A DNA stretch of 64,000 bases from Vibrio mimicus (GCF_019048845.1 NZ_CP077426.1:1411501-1475500), one strand, 5' to 3'. Numbered from the stretch's first letter, positions 17,865 through 27,393 are shown. The notes: a model not told the origin generated them from the letters alone. Made by a program: numbers and translations.

Positions 17865-17925
17865 ATGAAGTCGCTTAATGAGAGTCATTGTGTAAGTTAG
17901 GCGACATTCTTTCTGCGTTAAGTAT

Positions 17926-17952
17926 AATGACGCCGCAATATGAGGCGTCATT
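17926..17952 (+). promoter_or_regulatory. Hairpin abutting the start codon of the pseudouridine synthase gene
   Basis: AATGACGCC-N9-GGCGTCATT is a perfect nine-pair stem ending at the base before ATG 17953, with the GAGG ribosome site in the loop and 3' arm. Folding would hide the ribosome site. There is no T run, so it is not a classic terminator. Confidence 0.5.
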
Positions 17953-18660
17953 ATGTTCGATATTCTATTTACTCATCCCGATTTTCTGCTTATCAATAAA
18001 CACCCCAACGTATCAGTCCATAAAGATGATGGCGATACTATGTTGCTGCAAGAAGTGGCGACGCAAACAGGGGATGGTCAACTTTATTTGGTTCATCGGC
18101 TAGATAAGATGACCTCTGGGATTCTACTACTTGCAAGAAATGCAGCGGCGGCCAGTGAGCTTTCACAAGGCTTTGCTAAGCGCAAGGTTGAAAAATTTTA
18201 TCTGGCGATTGGCAGTAAAAAGCCGAAGAAAAAACAAGGTTTGATCTGTGGAGATATGGAGCGCTCACGTCGCTCATCATGGAAACTCCTGAATTCGCAA
18301 AGTAACCCTGCGGTGACTCAGTTTTTTTCAGCGACAGCGGCACCGGGGGAGCGTTTGTTTTTGTGTAAACCTCATACCGGGAAAACCCACCAAATTCGCG
18401 TAGCGTTAAAATCCATTGGTTCCGCTATTGTTGGTGACCCGATCTACAACACGATAGAAGGTGCTGATCGCGGGTATCTGCACGCTTTTGCCTTGCGTTT
18501 TACTTATCAAGGTGAGGTTTACCAATGGTTATGCGATCCACGCCAATTTCCACATTTAGGTACTAAATGGCATGAAGAAGCAGTGAACCAAGGGATTGAA
18601 AATTGGTTATCACCTTGGGATTTGCCTTGGCCAGCGCTGAAGGTCGGGGCAAAAGGGTAA
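17953..18660 (+). CDS. RluA-family RNA pseudouridine synthase
   Basis: Isomerises uridine to pseudouridine in RNA. The 235-residue product has the RluA catalytic motif VHRLDKMTSGILLLA with the nucleophilic Asp in RLDK (about residue 51) and the C-terminal KTHQIRVALKSIGSAIVGD block. There is no N-terminal S4 domain. It resembles the small TIGR01621-type subfamily, whose RNA target is not settled. The ATG at 17953 sits right after a hairpin. This gene forms the conserved right edge of the AT-rich island. Confidence 0.9.
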   Translation: MFDILFTHPDFLLINKHPNVSVHKDDGDTMLLQEVATQTGDGQLYLVHRLDKMTSGILLLARNAAAASELSQGFAKRKVEKFYLAIGSKKPKKKQGLICGDMERSRRSSWKLLNSQSNPAVTQFFSATAAPGERLFLCKPHTGKTHQIRVALKSIGSAIVGDPIYNTIEGADRGYLHAFALRFTYQGEVYQWLCDPRQFPHLGTKWHEEAVNQGIENWLSPWDLPWPALKVGAKG

Positions 18661-18712
18661 GGGGATAATGCCCATGTATCCTCAGCGCTTGAGTAAACTT
18701 AGGGTAGGGGCG

Positions 18713-19348
18713 CTAGAGTGGATGAGTTTCATCCTGCTCTGCGTGTTGCAAGGTTTGAAAGCCGTAATAGATGCGTGTTGCAGTGGTAAACCAACAGGCA
18801 GCGCCAAACAGCCAAGCTAAGCTAGAAAAATAGTGAGGTAATAAACACATCAATATGAAGCATGCTATCGTTTCCGTGCCCTCTGTCAGACCACTCATGT
18901 AATACAAGGACTTGTGCTGATAGACAGGGTTGGCAATACTGCGTTTACTGGCCATCACAGCGAAGGCAAGAAAACTACTGCCCGTACCAATAAACGCAAA
19001 AATTAAGAAAGCACCAGCGATGGCATTGCTCTCAGGATTGGCGATCACAAAGCCAAACGGCACTAAAGAATAGAACAGAAAATCGAGGCTGATATCGAGA
19101 AATCCCCCTGAATCTGTCAGCCCTTGGCGGCGTGCGAGTGCACCATCGAGTCCGTCACAGATCCGATTGACGACAATGAACGCTAATGCAAGCAGGTATT
19201 GCTCCATCGCAAGCGCTGGTAATGCAAAAGCACCAACCAAAAATCCAAACAGGGTGACTTGATTTGCCGTCACTCCCATTTCATCCAATAAGCTCGCGGC
19301 TTGTGTGACGGGCCAGCGAATCGCCTTAATGGCGTAGCGATCAAGCAT
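18713..19348 (-). CDS. ynjF: CDP-alcohol phosphatidyltransferase family protein YnjF
   Basis: Inner-membrane enzyme of the CDP-alcohol phosphatidyltransferase family, 211 residues with about six helices. The signature is present as CDGLDGALARRQGLTDSGGFLDISLDF (D-G-x2-A-R-x8-G-x3-D-x3-D, about residues 66-92). Substrate is unknown. It is the last gene of a ynjBCD-F operon, overlapping the ATPase stop by 8 bp, the same company it keeps in enterobacteria. Confidence 0.85.
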   Translation of the reverse strand: MLDRYAIKAIRWPVTQAASLLDEMGVTANQVTLFGFLVGAFALPALAMEQYLLALAFIVVNRICDGLDGALARRQGLTDSGGFLDISLDFLFYSLVPFGFVIANPESNAIAGAFLIFAFIGTGSSFLAFAVMASKRSIANPVYQHKSLYYMSGLTEGTETIACFILMCLLPHYFSSLAWLFGAACWFTTATRIYYGFQTLQHAEQDETHPL

Positions 19349-19988
19349 GGTTTACCACCGTTGGCCATTCAATGACTCGGCTGCCAAGAGGCACGTCATC
19401 TTGATCATGCGTTACCATCAATGTTGGAATCCCCGCGCTGGTTAATTGGCTGAAAACCCAGTCACGAAATTGGCTGCGCAATGTTTTATCCAATTTGCTG
19501 AAGGGTTCATCGAGCAGAACCAGCTTAGGTTCAGCAAGGAGCATGCGCATTAAGCTGATCCGTGCTCGTTGTCCGCCAGAGATTTGTTCAGGGAAAGAGC
19601 ATGCTAAATCAGCGAGTGCAATTTTATTGAGTGCGGAGAGAGCGGTTTTCTTGCGCTGTTCACCTTTTACTGTATTAGGAAGCGCAAAAGCGAGGTTTTC
19701 CCATACATTCAGATGTGGGAAGAGTAAGTCATCTTGAAACAACATGCCGACTTGGCGCTGATGTGCTGGTAGAGAATTGAGCTGTATATCACCCAGCCTA
19801 ATAGAGCCTTGAAATGAAAAATCTGTCGCTAGATGGCCCGCAATCACACTCAGTAAAGTTGATTTGCCACAACCACTTGGTCCCATCAGGCTGACAATCT
19901 CCCCTTCAGTAATCGTCAGGTTAAAATCTGCCAATAGGCAGCTATCGTCTTGTCTATGGATGGCGAGGTTTTCGAGAGAAAAAATCAT
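19341..19988 (-). CDS. ynjD: ABC transporter ATP-binding protein YnjD
   Basis: Cytoplasmic ATPase of a binding-protein-dependent importer. The start MIFSLENLAIHRQ at 19988 gives 215 residues, matching the family; an upstream in-frame start would add 36 non-homologous residues that overlap the permease. Walker A is GPSGCGKST, the ABC signature is ISGGQRARISL and Walker B is LVLLDEPF. It overlaps the permease gene by 35 bp. The family is related to thiamine and iron importers; the substrate is unknown. Confidence 0.88.
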   Translation of the reverse strand: MIFSLENLAIHRQDDSCLLADFNLTITEGEIVSLMGPSGCGKSTLLSVIAGHLATDFSFQGSIRLGDIQLNSLPAHQRQVGMLFQDDLLFPHLNVWENLAFALPNTVKGEQRKKTALSALNKIALADLACSFPEQISGGQRARISLMRMLLAEPKLVLLDEPFSKLDKTLRSQFRDWVFSQLTSAGIPTLMVTHDQDDVPLGSRVIEWPTVVNHA

Positions 19989-21654
19989 GAAATACCACTT
20001 TAAATTGGACTGCTCGATGGCGGTGAATTTGCACGCGTCCGAGCAAAAGGGCAAGAGAAAAGAACACAAAAGGCAATACGGCTTGGCAGATTGCATAAAT
20101 TGCCGTCACTCGGCGATCGTAACCGCTAGAGAGAGCGACTGCTTCAGTGGTGATGGTGGTTAGGCGGCCACTACCCAGCATAAGTGTTGGCAGATATTGA
20201 GCAAGGCTGACACTGATGCCTACTGCCCACGCATAAAGCAGAGCAGGAAACAGAAGTGGTAGTTTCACTTTCAAGAAGATTTGCCATTCATTTTTGCCTA
20301 AACTTCGTGCGATTTTAGAGTAATCCGGATTGTAGCTTTGCCAAGGGCCGCTTAATGCAAGATAAACGAGGGGAAAGGCAAAAAAGGTGTGTGCCCAAAC
20401 AACCCACAGAGTGTAAGCGTTAGAGGCAATCATGAGTGACAAAACTTGCAAACCCAATAGCAAAGAGAGTTGGGGGAGCAGCATAGGTAACGCAATAAAA
20501 TAGACTGGAATCGCCCGCTTACTATATAAGCGATACTCTTGAGCTAAGACGGCCATTAGCAGTGCTAACGTGCCAGAGCAAAGGGCTAGCTGTACACTGG
20601 TTTCAATGTTCAACAACACATTTGGCCATTCATCTTGCCAAAATTGTCCTGTCCATTGAGTGGGTAGGAAGTCGGGGTAGCGCCAACGTTGTGCGACACT
20701 CCAAATAATGGTCAGCGGAATGATCAGTGCCGATGTCAATAATAACGAGCCGAGTAAACTCCTGTGGGGTAGAGGTGGAGAGTAACGACCGGAGGACTGC
20801 CATCTGCGGTAGCCACGAGTCACTAACCATTCGATGAACCAAATTGCCAATAGCGCAAAACTAGCAAGCAGCAGCAGAAGTACCGCACCGGAAGCTGCTC
20901 TCGGCAATAAACTCAAATCTGGCTCGTTAAACCACTGCCAAACCAACACAGAAAATGTTGGGGGAGTGGTCGGTCCCAGCACTAAACTAAAATCCACAAC
21001 AGAGATACCGTAAGCGGCAACCGCAAACAGCGTAAAACGGATTTTGCGTAGCCATTGGGGGAAGATGATTTTCCACCACATCTGCTGTTCTGAGTAACCT
21101 AATGAAGCGCTAAGCATTTTCATTTTGGCTAAGTTGAATTGCTGCAAAATAGGTAAGCTGATCAGCAAGATAAAGGGCACTTCCTTGAGCGCTAATGCCA
21201 CAGTTAGACCGATGGCATAAGGGTCGTGCACAAGCCACGCCATCTCTTGGTGACGATCTTGATACTCAAATATTCCGTACAGCAGCCGAGAAAGCCAACC
21301 GGTGGATGAAAACAGAAACGCAAAACCAATCGCGAATGCAACATGAGGGAGGGCGAGGAGTAGAGACAAACTATTTTCAATACGTTGCCAACGAGAGTGA
21401 AACCAAAAGCGCTGTAAAATCGAGAAACTGATCAACAGTGACAAATAAGTGCTAAACAACGTTGAGCTGATGGAAAGTAGCAAAGCATATTCCACCCCTT
21501 GCCACTGCCAGACTTGATAAAACCCTTGCCATGAGAATTGTGATGAACCAAGTACAGGCAAATAGCCTAAGGCGGAGCTTAGTACCCCCGCCAATCCAGG
21601 TAGGATTGGCGCGATACAAATTACAATCAAGCCCCAGTAGGCATATCTAAGCAT
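19954..21654 (-). CDS. ynjC: ABC transporter permease YnjC (two fused permease domains)
   Basis: Inner-membrane permease of 566 residues with about twelve helices in two BPD-transp-1 halves, the FbpB/ThiP-like fused arrangement. EAA loops are recognisable as SASLGYSEQQMWWKIIFP in the first half and ARSLGKNEWQIFLKVKLP in the second. It lies 12 bp downstream of the binding-protein gene and upstream of the ATPase. Together with them it makes a complete importer of unknown substrate. Confidence 0.88.
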   Translation of the reverse strand: MLRYAYWGLIVICIAPILPGLAGVLSSALGYLPVLGSSQFSWQGFYQVWQWQGVEYALLLSISSTLFSTYLSLLISFSILQRFWFHSRWQRIENSLSLLLALPHVAFAIGFAFLFSSTGWLSRLLYGIFEYQDRHQEMAWLVHDPYAIGLTVALALKEVPFILLISLPILQQFNLAKMKMLSASLGYSEQQMWWKIIFPQWLRKIRFTLFAVAAYGISVVDFSLVLGPTTPPTFSVLVWQWFNEPDLSLLPRAASGAVLLLLLASFALLAIWFIEWLVTRGYRRWQSSGRYSPPLPHRSLLGSLLLTSALIIPLTIIWSVAQRWRYPDFLPTQWTGQFWQDEWPNVLLNIETSVQLALCSGTLALLMAVLAQEYRLYSKRAIPVYFIALPMLLPQLSLLLGLQVLSLMIASNAYTLWVVWAHTFFAFPLVYLALSGPWQSYNPDYSKIARSLGKNEWQIFLKVKLPLLFPALLYAWAVGISVSLAQYLPTLMLGSGRLTTITTEAVALSSGYDRRVTAIYAICQAVLPFVFFSLALLLGRVQIHRHRAVQFKVVFHDFFSRKPRHP

Positions 21655-21666
21655 GACGAATAACCG

Positions 21667-22815
21667 TTATTTCAAGCTATTGCCGTAGCGTTTTTGCCAC
21701 TCAGTTTCTAAAGCACTTTGCCAGCTTGGATGAGGCTCAGCGATGGAAGGAAAGAGAATCGTATTTTTCGCGCTACCCGTCAGATACTGAGCTTTGAGTA
21801 CAGAAGGATCGCCCCAAACCGCTAAATCCCCCTTACGCGATTGCGCTTCGGCACTGAGCAGGAAGTTGATGGCCACCAGTGCACCTTCCTTTGCATTGGC
21901 GTTCCAAGGAATCGCTAAAAAGTGAATGTTGCTTAATGCCCCATTTTTCATCGCATAAGTTTGTGTGGTCGGGGCCAGCTGCCCCGTAATTTGTGCGGAA
22001 AATACAGCATTTGGGTTGAAGGTAATGGCGAGATCCAGTTGTCTGTCATCCAACAGTTGCATCATTTGTGAAGAGCCAGATGGAAACTGTTTGCCTTTAC
22101 GCCAAGCAACGGCATGCAACTCATCTAAATATTGCCATAACGGCTGAGTGACTTGCTGGAAAGTTGCAGGGTCGACTGGATGATTTAATTCAGGAGCGTA
22201 TTGAGTGAGTTCAATCAGTGCTGCTTTTAGAAAACTGGTGCCATGAAATTCTGGAGGCTGTGGGTAGCTAATCCGATTGGGGAAGGCTTTTGCATAGTTG
22301 AGCAGTTCAGCGAATGATGTCGGAGGATTATTCAACAGCTGCTTGTCATGAATAAATACTAATTGTCCCACGCCCCATGGTGCTTCCAAACCCTCTGTTG
22401 GCTCAGAGAAGTCGCTGTCGACAGGAAGAGTCTTATCGACCATTTGCCAACTTGGCAGTAACTCAACAAATGGACCATACAACAAGCCACTATTTTTCAT
22501 TGACTTGAAGTTTTCACCGTTGATCCATACGAGATCTACACTACCTTGCTCATTTTTTCCTGCAGCTTTTTCAGCAATTAAGCGAGTGGTGGTCTCTGCA
22601 ATGTCTGTGACTTTAACGTGTTGCAGCGTGACGCCATAGCGAGATTTGAGCAGGTCTGCCGACCAGCGCAAGTAGCTGTTGATCTCTTGGCTTCCACCCC
22701 AAGCGTGAAAATAGACAGTTTGTCCACGTGCTTTTTCAGTGATCTCTTCCCATGACTGCGCAGAAACTGAGAATGAAAGGGCGCACGCAGCGAGAAGCGT
22801 CAGCAGTTTTTTCAT
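21667..22815 (-). CDS. ynjB: ABC transporter periplasmic substrate-binding protein YnjB
   Basis: Periplasmic solute receptor of 382 residues with a clean signal peptide (MKKLLTLLAACALSFSVSAQS). It belongs to the YnjB-type class (GQTVYFHAWGGSQEINSYLRW; DLVWINGENFKSMK). It is the first gene of the ynjBCDF operon. The ligand is not known; relatives in the wider fold bind thiamine, iron or polyamines. Confidence 0.88.
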   Translation of the reverse strand: MKKLLTLLAACALSFSVSAQSWEEITEKARGQTVYFHAWGGSQEINSYLRWSADLLKSRYGVTLQHVKVTDIAETTTRLIAEKAAGKNEQGSVDLVWINGENFKSMKNSGLLYGPFVELLPSWQMVDKTLPVDSDFSEPTEGLEAPWGVGQLVFIHDKQLLNNPPTSFAELLNYAKAFPNRISYPQPPEFHGTSFLKAALIELTQYAPELNHPVDPATFQQVTQPLWQYLDELHAVAWRKGKQFPSGSSQMMQLLDDRQLDLAITFNPNAVFSAQITGQLAPTTQTYAMKNGALSNIHFLAIPWNANAKEGALVAINFLLSAEAQSRKGDLAVWGDPSVLKAQYLTGSAKNTILFPSIAEPHPSWQSALETEWQKRYGNSLK

Positions 22816-22943
22816 GAATTGTCCTTAATAATTCAATTTTATTGTGTATCTAGACCGAAGAATGGTTCCTTGTCTTTCATTATGAAGGAAAAAAAACAAA
22901 ATGCTTGGTTTGCTTGCGCCAAGTATGGGAAGAGAAAATAAAA

Positions 22944-22968
22944 AACGGCAGCCCAATGAGCTGCCGTT
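22944..22968 (-). terminator. Terminator of the META-domain lipoprotein gene
   Basis: AACGGCAGC-N7-GCTGCCGTT followed on the minus strand by TTTTATTTT: a nine-pair stem with a T run, just after the stop at 22995. Confidence 0.88.
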
Positions 22969-22994
22969 ACACGAAATATGCGTCTAAGGGCGGG

Positions 22995-23438
22995 TTAGTT
23001 TACCCAGTCACGCAGAGTAAACGTCAGCGTGTGTACATCATTTTTTAGAGTCAGAGTCTCTTTGGTCAGCGTGATCTTGCTCCAGTCGGTCAAGGTTTGT
23101 GACACGGCTTGCTCTGTATCCATCACATCACCAATACACATTTTCATGGTCATGCCCATTTTTTCAATGCGGAATTGGTTATCTTTGAGTTCTGCTTTAC
23201 CAAAGAAGTTGTTACAGCCGGCATTACCGCTGGCCATCATTTTCTCACCGATTTCTAAACGCGGTGCTTCATTGTGTTCACCATTCACCACATCTTTGCC
23301 GTCAATTTGTGTGAGCTGCCAATTATGGTGTTGAAGATCTTGAGTTGTGATTTGCACTGCATCACCATTGCTTGCGCAGGCAGTCATCAATACAGGTAGG
23401 GTGATTGCGGCAAGTAATGATTTTGAACTAAGCTTCAT
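22995..23438 (-). CDS. META domain lipoprotein (HslJ-like)
   Basis: Predicted outer-membrane or periplasmic lipoprotein of 147 residues. The start MKLSSKSLL gives a signal with lipobox LMTAC; the ten residues upstream would spoil it. The META domain is seen as HNWQLTQIDGKDV, MASGNAGCNNFFGKAEL and MTMKMC. HslJ of E. coli, same family, affects novobiocin resistance; a role here is inference. It is monocistronic. Confidence 0.85.
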   Translation of the reverse strand: MKLSSKSLLAAITLPVLMTACASNGDAVQITTQDLQHHNWQLTQIDGKDVVNGEHNEAPRLEIGEKMMASGNAGCNNFFGKAELKDNQFRIEKMGMTMKMCIGDVMDTEQAVSQTLTDWSKITLTKETLTLKNDVHTLTFTLRDWVN

Positions 23439-23584
23439 AGTATTCACTCCGAATGTGGAAACCCGCACAGTATAGTGAATAAAACACTGTTTTTGTCAGA
23501 AGAAGGTCATGGTTTATATGAAACTTTGAGCCTAGTCGTATTGCAAAATACTACGAAGTGAATAGAAAAGGATGTGATTCATCT

Positions 23585-23851
23585 ATGGAGCAACTGGAGT
23601 TTTTCAATATTGTCAGCCCCTGCATCGGGGTATGTAGTGTCGATGAGAAAGGCTATTGCAAAGGTTGTCTGCGTAAGCGTGAGGAGCGGTTTAATTGGCT
23701 GAGTATGACATCGGCTGAAAAGCTACATGTTATCAAGCTTTGTCGTCAGCGTTATCGCCGAAAGCTGCAGGAGGCGCGTGGTCAAAACAAAACGGAAAAT
23801 CTGAGCGAGAGCGAATTACGTCCAACCGACGCTCAGCAAACACTGTTCTGA
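23585..23851 (+). CDS. DUF1289 family small cysteine-rich protein
   Basis: Cytoplasmic protein of 88 residues from ATG 23585; a GTG nine codons upstream is an alternative. The DUF1289 motif SPCIGVCSVDEKGYCKGCLRKREERFNW holds four cysteines likely to bind a metal or Fe-S cluster. Function in the family is unknown. It is monocistronic and converges with the next small gene. Confidence 0.85.
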   Translation: MEQLEFFNIVSPCIGVCSVDEKGYCKGCLRKREERFNWLSMTSAEKLHVIKLCRQRYRRKLQEARGQNKTENLSESELRPTDAQQTLF

Positions 23852-23856
23852 CTGAG

Positions 23857-24072
23857 CTATTCCGACCACAAATCACTGACCCAACCTCCTACTTGGTCAT
23901 CGAAGTGGTTGCCAGCAAATTTGCGTGGTTCATTGGCTTTGGGATCTTTTACTTGGGTCATCATTTCATAAATATAGCGAGCCATAGGGTCGTTACAGCT
24001 GTCTACCTGTTGCTTACGTGTGGCGACTTCTTTAATCATCTTTAGACGATAACTCTTACTGTTACGTTTCAT
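23857..24072 (-). CDS. Conserved small hypothetical protein
   Basis: 71 residues from ATG 24072, which follows a GGAGGT-type ribosome site. It is basic at the N-terminus (MKRNSKSYRLKMIKEVATRKQQ) and acidic at the C-terminus, with no membrane segment or known motif. It is convergent with the DUF1289 gene with only 5 bp between the stops. I do not recognise a function. Confidence 0.65.
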   Translation of the reverse strand: MKRNSKSYRLKMIKEVATRKQQVDSCNDPMARYIYEMMTQVKDPKANEPRKFAGNHFDDQVGGWVSDLWSE

Positions 24073-24236
24073 TGGCAAACCTCCAATTTTCGAGCGACTG
24101 AGTTAAAAAATTAGAACTCAGTCACACTATCGTCAATGGTCATTTGCTGTACATTTTCTAATCCAATCTGTGCTCGATATTTTTCTATCTCATTCATATT
24201 ACTCAGGGCTATGAATTCGTTTGCCTTAATGAGCGG

Positions 24237-25334
24237 TTAATCGAGCGATTTTTTAAAGCGCAACGAAGCTACAAATAGTCCAATGATGGTGAAGAGGGCT
24301 AGCCAAAGAGTCTCACGCCACAAATCGGCTAAATCTGCTCCGCGTAATACAATTCCGCGGATCACTCGCATAAAGTGAGTGGCAGGAAGCACTTCGGATA
24401 TCCATTGCGCTACAACGGGCATCCCTTCATAAGGGAACATAAATCCGGAAAGTAGGATTGAAGGTAACAAGATAAACACGGTCATTTGCATGGCTTGTAA
24501 TTGAGTATTGGCAATGGTTGAGATAACCAAGCCAAGGGTTAAGCTCGCCGAAATGAACAGTAAAGTGCCAAACAAGATCTGGCTCAGAGAACCATTGATC
24601 GGGACCGCAAAAATAAAATGCCCCAAACCAAGAATGATGGCGACTTGGATCAGCCCGACAAAAATGTAAGGCACAATTTTACCTATCATCAGTTCAATCG
24701 AATGCACGGGCGTAGTGATCAACAGCTCCAAGTTGCCACGTTCCCGTTCGCGCACAATCGCAGCACTGGTGAATAGGATCATGGTCATGGTCAAAATCAC
24801 TCCGAGTAGACCTGGCACTATGTTGACTGCTGAACGGCGACTGGGGTTGTAGAGTAAGGTGATCTCGAAAGTGGGAATGGTGGGAGGCATTTGTAACACG
24901 CTGAAATCAGAGAGCGGCATATTCTTAAGCCCAGTTAGCGCACCAGCGATCATGGTATCGGAACCATCGATTAACCATTGACCAAGCTCTCGATGTTGTT
25001 GACTGCGAGCGACCAGATCTTTAGGCAGAATCAGTGCAGCGCGGATGTCACCACTTTCAATGGCTTTTTCAGCTGCACCAACCGTGAGGTAGTGCTGTTT
25101 TACGGTGACCACTTGGGTCACTTTCACCGATTCCACGAGTAGACGACCGAAGGTGGAGTGGCTTTGATCGACTACCCCAATCGGAATGTTGCGCACGTCG
25201 GTATTGATGGCAAAACCAAACAGCAACAGCTGTATGAGTGGGATCATGACCACCATTCCAAATGTGATTCGATCGCGTGATAATTGGCGAAACTCTTTGA
25301 TTAAAATGGCTTTAACTCGGAATAGACTGTTCAT
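24237..25334 (-). CDS. ABC-2 type exporter permease (YhhJ/YbhS-like)
   Basis: Inner-membrane permease of 365 residues. The start MNSLFRVKAILIKEFRQL at 25334 forms an ATGA overlap with the upstream ATPase gene; the longer reading adds 34 residues from the ATPase reading region. One N-terminal helix, a large periplasmic loop (about 45-170) and five C-terminal helices with EVLPATHFMRVIRGIVLRG are the ABC2_membrane_3 layout. It is the last gene of a MFP-ATPase-permease operon, probably a drug or envelope-lipid exporter of the YbhGFSR type but with one permease. Confidence 0.88.
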   Translation of the reverse strand: MNSLFRVKAILIKEFRQLSRDRITFGMVVMIPLIQLLLFGFAINTDVRNIPIGVVDQSHSTFGRLLVESVKVTQVVTVKQHYLTVGAAEKAIESGDIRAALILPKDLVARSQQHRELGQWLIDGSDTMIAGALTGLKNMPLSDFSVLQMPPTIPTFEITLLYNPSRRSAVNIVPGLLGVILTMTMILFTSAAIVRERERGNLELLITTPVHSIELMIGKIVPYIFVGLIQVAIILGLGHFIFAVPINGSLSQILFGTLLFISASLTLGLVISTIANTQLQAMQMTVFILLPSILLSGFMFPYEGMPVVAQWISEVLPATHFMRVIRGIVLRGADLADLWRETLWLALFTIIGLFVASLRFKKSLD

Positions 25335-26260
25335 TGCCGCCCCTTGCCCGTCACAGTGACAAACACATCTTCCAGACTGGGTCGCGCCAGTGTTAACTCC
25401 GCTGCCACCAAATGAGGGAATGTACTGCGTAGCCAAAAGATGGGGCCATCCACTTCGCGATAAATCAACACTCGTAAACGAACACCTAGCTGCGCCGCAG
25501 AGCGAACTTGTGGGAAACCGAGCAGCAGTTCTTTTAAATTGCGTAGCGCAGGCGCTTTTATCTCAACAACGTTGACGCCCATTTGCTGCATCAATTTTTC
25601 AGGTTCATCATCAGCGCGAATTTCGCCAGCTTCCATAATCGCTAAGCGATGGCAGCGCTCCGCTTCATCCATATAGTGTGTGGTGACGAGAATGGTGGTG
25701 CCTTGTGAGGAGAGATCAAACAGCTGTTCCCAAAACTCGCGACGGTTTTCTGGATCAACGGCGGATGTCGGCTCATCAAGAAACAGCAATTCAGGGTGAT
25801 GCATGGTAGCTGCAGCCAAGGCTAAACGTTGCTTTTGCCCACCACTCATGCTGGATACACGCTGCTTACGGCGTTCATCCAGCCCATAGGTTTTCAATTG
25901 CTCATGTGTACGTTGTTTTAAAATCCGGCGATTCATGCCAAAAATCTGGCCGATGAACTGCAAATTCTCTTGCACGCTAAGGTCGTCGTATAAAGAGAAT
26001 TTCTGCGTCATATAGCCAATTTTTAAGCGTAATTGTTCAGATTGTTTCGGGATCGATAATCCAAGTACATTCACTTGCCCTGCCGTAGGTTGTAACAACC
26101 CCGTCAACACACGAATGGTGGTTGATTTACCGCAACCGTTAGGCCCTAAAAATCCGTAAATACTGCCACGTTCGACTTTTAGGTTGATGTTATTGATGGC
26201 AGTAAAGTGACCAAATTGCTTGACCACATTTTCCGCGTGGATCGCGTAATCGCTCATCAT
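25331..26260 (-). CDS. ABC exporter ATP-binding protein
   Basis: Cytoplasmic ATPase of 309 residues for the adjacent ABC-2 permease. Walker A GPNGCGKST (about residues 39-47), signature SSMSGGQKQRLALA, Walker B LLFLDEPTSAVDP. The C-terminal extension (PSLEDVFVTVTGKG) is typical of DrrA/CcmA-type exporters. It has a single NBD, unlike the fused YbhF or RbbA. It starts 6 bp after the adaptor stop. Confidence 0.9.
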   Translation of the reverse strand: MMSDYAIHAENVVKQFGHFTAINNINLKVERGSIYGFLGPNGCGKSTTIRVLTGLLQPTAGQVNVLGLSIPKQSEQLRLKIGYMTQKFSLYDDLSVQENLQFIGQIFGMNRRILKQRTHEQLKTYGLDERRKQRVSSMSGGQKQRLALAAATMHHPELLFLDEPTSAVDPENRREFWEQLFDLSSQGTTILVTTHYMDEAERCHRLAIMEAGEIRADDEPEKLMQQMGVNVVEIKAPALRNLKELLLGFPQVRSAAQLGVRLRVLIYREVDGPIFWLRSTFPHLVAAELTLARPSLEDVFVTVTGKGRQ

Positions 26261-26266
26261 TACTCC

Positions 26267-27214
26267 TTACGGTAAATCGACTTGTGCGGGCAGTCCCGAT
26301 GGGAGTTGCATAGCACTCTCTGGAAGATCGACTTCCGCCAGATACATCAAGCGTGAGCGTTCTTTTTCCGTCAAAGCATAATAAGGCGTAAATGACGGTT
26401 CATTGGCAACCCAACGAACGGTGCCGTGATAAGTCTCTTCAATACCATCAATATGTACAGATACGGTTTGACCAACCAGAAATTTTGCTCGATGAGTTTC
26501 GGGTACATAGACTCGCGCATAAGGGGAGCGATCGGCTTGAACAATAGCGACCACCGTATTGGTAGTGACTCGCTCGCCAATATGGTACGGCAAACTATCA
26601 AGTACACCGTCACGCGTGGCGACAATGGTTAAGTCATCCAGTTTTTGTTGCTGTAGATCTACACTGGCTTGCGCAGCGGCCAATTCTGCTTTGGCTTGGT
26701 CTATGTCTTCAATTCGAGCTCCAGCCGTCAATTTACTGAATTCTTCACGGGCGGAAGCCAGTTCTGCGCGCGCAGAGTCACGAGCGGAGAGCGCTGTATC
26801 TACCTCTGATTGGCTGACTAAGCGTTTAGCAGCCAATTCTGTTTTGCGACGTAACGTGATTTCCGCCTCTTTAAACTGCGCATCGGCTTTGGTCACGCGA
26901 GCCTGAGCGACAGCGATATCCTCGGGGCGTTCGCCATTAGTGAGTTTGCTGAGAGAAGCTTGTGCTTTGGCACGTTGGGCAAGGGCTTGATTAAGCTGAG
27001 CAAATTGAGTTTGGGTGTCGAGCTTGACCAAAATGTCACCTACCTTAACGGAAGTGCCTTCTGCAACTGGTAGCTCGCGAATGATTTCACTGCTAGTTGC
27101 ACTGAAGGTAATACGGTCACGCTCTAACGTCCCTAACGCTTGAGGTGGCGTTTCTGGGGAACAAGCGCTCAGAAGGAGAGAGAGGAGCACTGTTATTGAA
27201 AAAGAGTTGGTCAT
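26267..27214 (-). CDS. HlyD-family adaptor (membrane fusion) lipoprotein of an ABC exporter
   Basis: Periplasmic adaptor of 315 residues from MTNSFSITVLL, with lipobox LLSAC. The lipoyl motif VAEGTSVKVGDILVKLD is followed by a long coiled-coil hairpin (about 70-190, rich in AxA heptads) and a beta-barrel. It resembles YbhG/YhiI. First gene of the three-gene exporter operon; it would bridge the pump to an outer-membrane TolC. Confidence 0.88.
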   Translation of the reverse strand: MTNSFSITVLLSLLLSACSPETPPQALGTLERDRITFSATSSEIIRELPVAEGTSVKVGDILVKLDTQTQFAQLNQALAQRAKAQASLSKLTNGERPEDIAVAQARVTKADAQFKEAEITLRRKTELAAKRLVSQSEVDTALSARDSARAELASAREEFSKLTAGARIEDIDQAKAELAAAQASVDLQQQKLDDLTIVATRDGVLDSLPYHIGERVTTNTVVAIVQADRSPYARVYVPETHRAKFLVGQTVSVHIDGIEETYHGTVRWVANEPSFTPYYALTEKERSRLMYLAEVDLPESAMQLPSGLPAQVDLP

Positions 27215-27360
27215 GTTTTCCACCGCCATTTTGTTCCGCCAATGATTGACACAGAGTGTTAAGTGTATGTGGCGATAATAAAATTTTGCACTGATTATCG
27301 GCCAACTCTGTGACGGGCTGAACCGGATTTATTCATCAAGAAACACGGCAATGCGGAATT

Positions 27361-27380
27361 TGGCTCCCAATTGGGAGCCA
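27361..27380 (-). terminator. Terminator of the amino-acid permease gene
   Basis: TGGCTCCCAATTGGGAGCCA is a perfect 20-bp palindrome 14 bp after the permease stop, with AATT on the far side. It is short of a strong T run. Confidence 0.6.
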
Positions 27381-27393
27381 GTAAGAAGAGAAA

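Noticed and set aside
13193..17952. Direct repeats or an attachment site bordering the PKS/ART island
   Set aside because: I compared the sequences beyond 13193 and before 17953 by eye and found no repeat longer than expected by chance; no tRNA or integrase is nearby.
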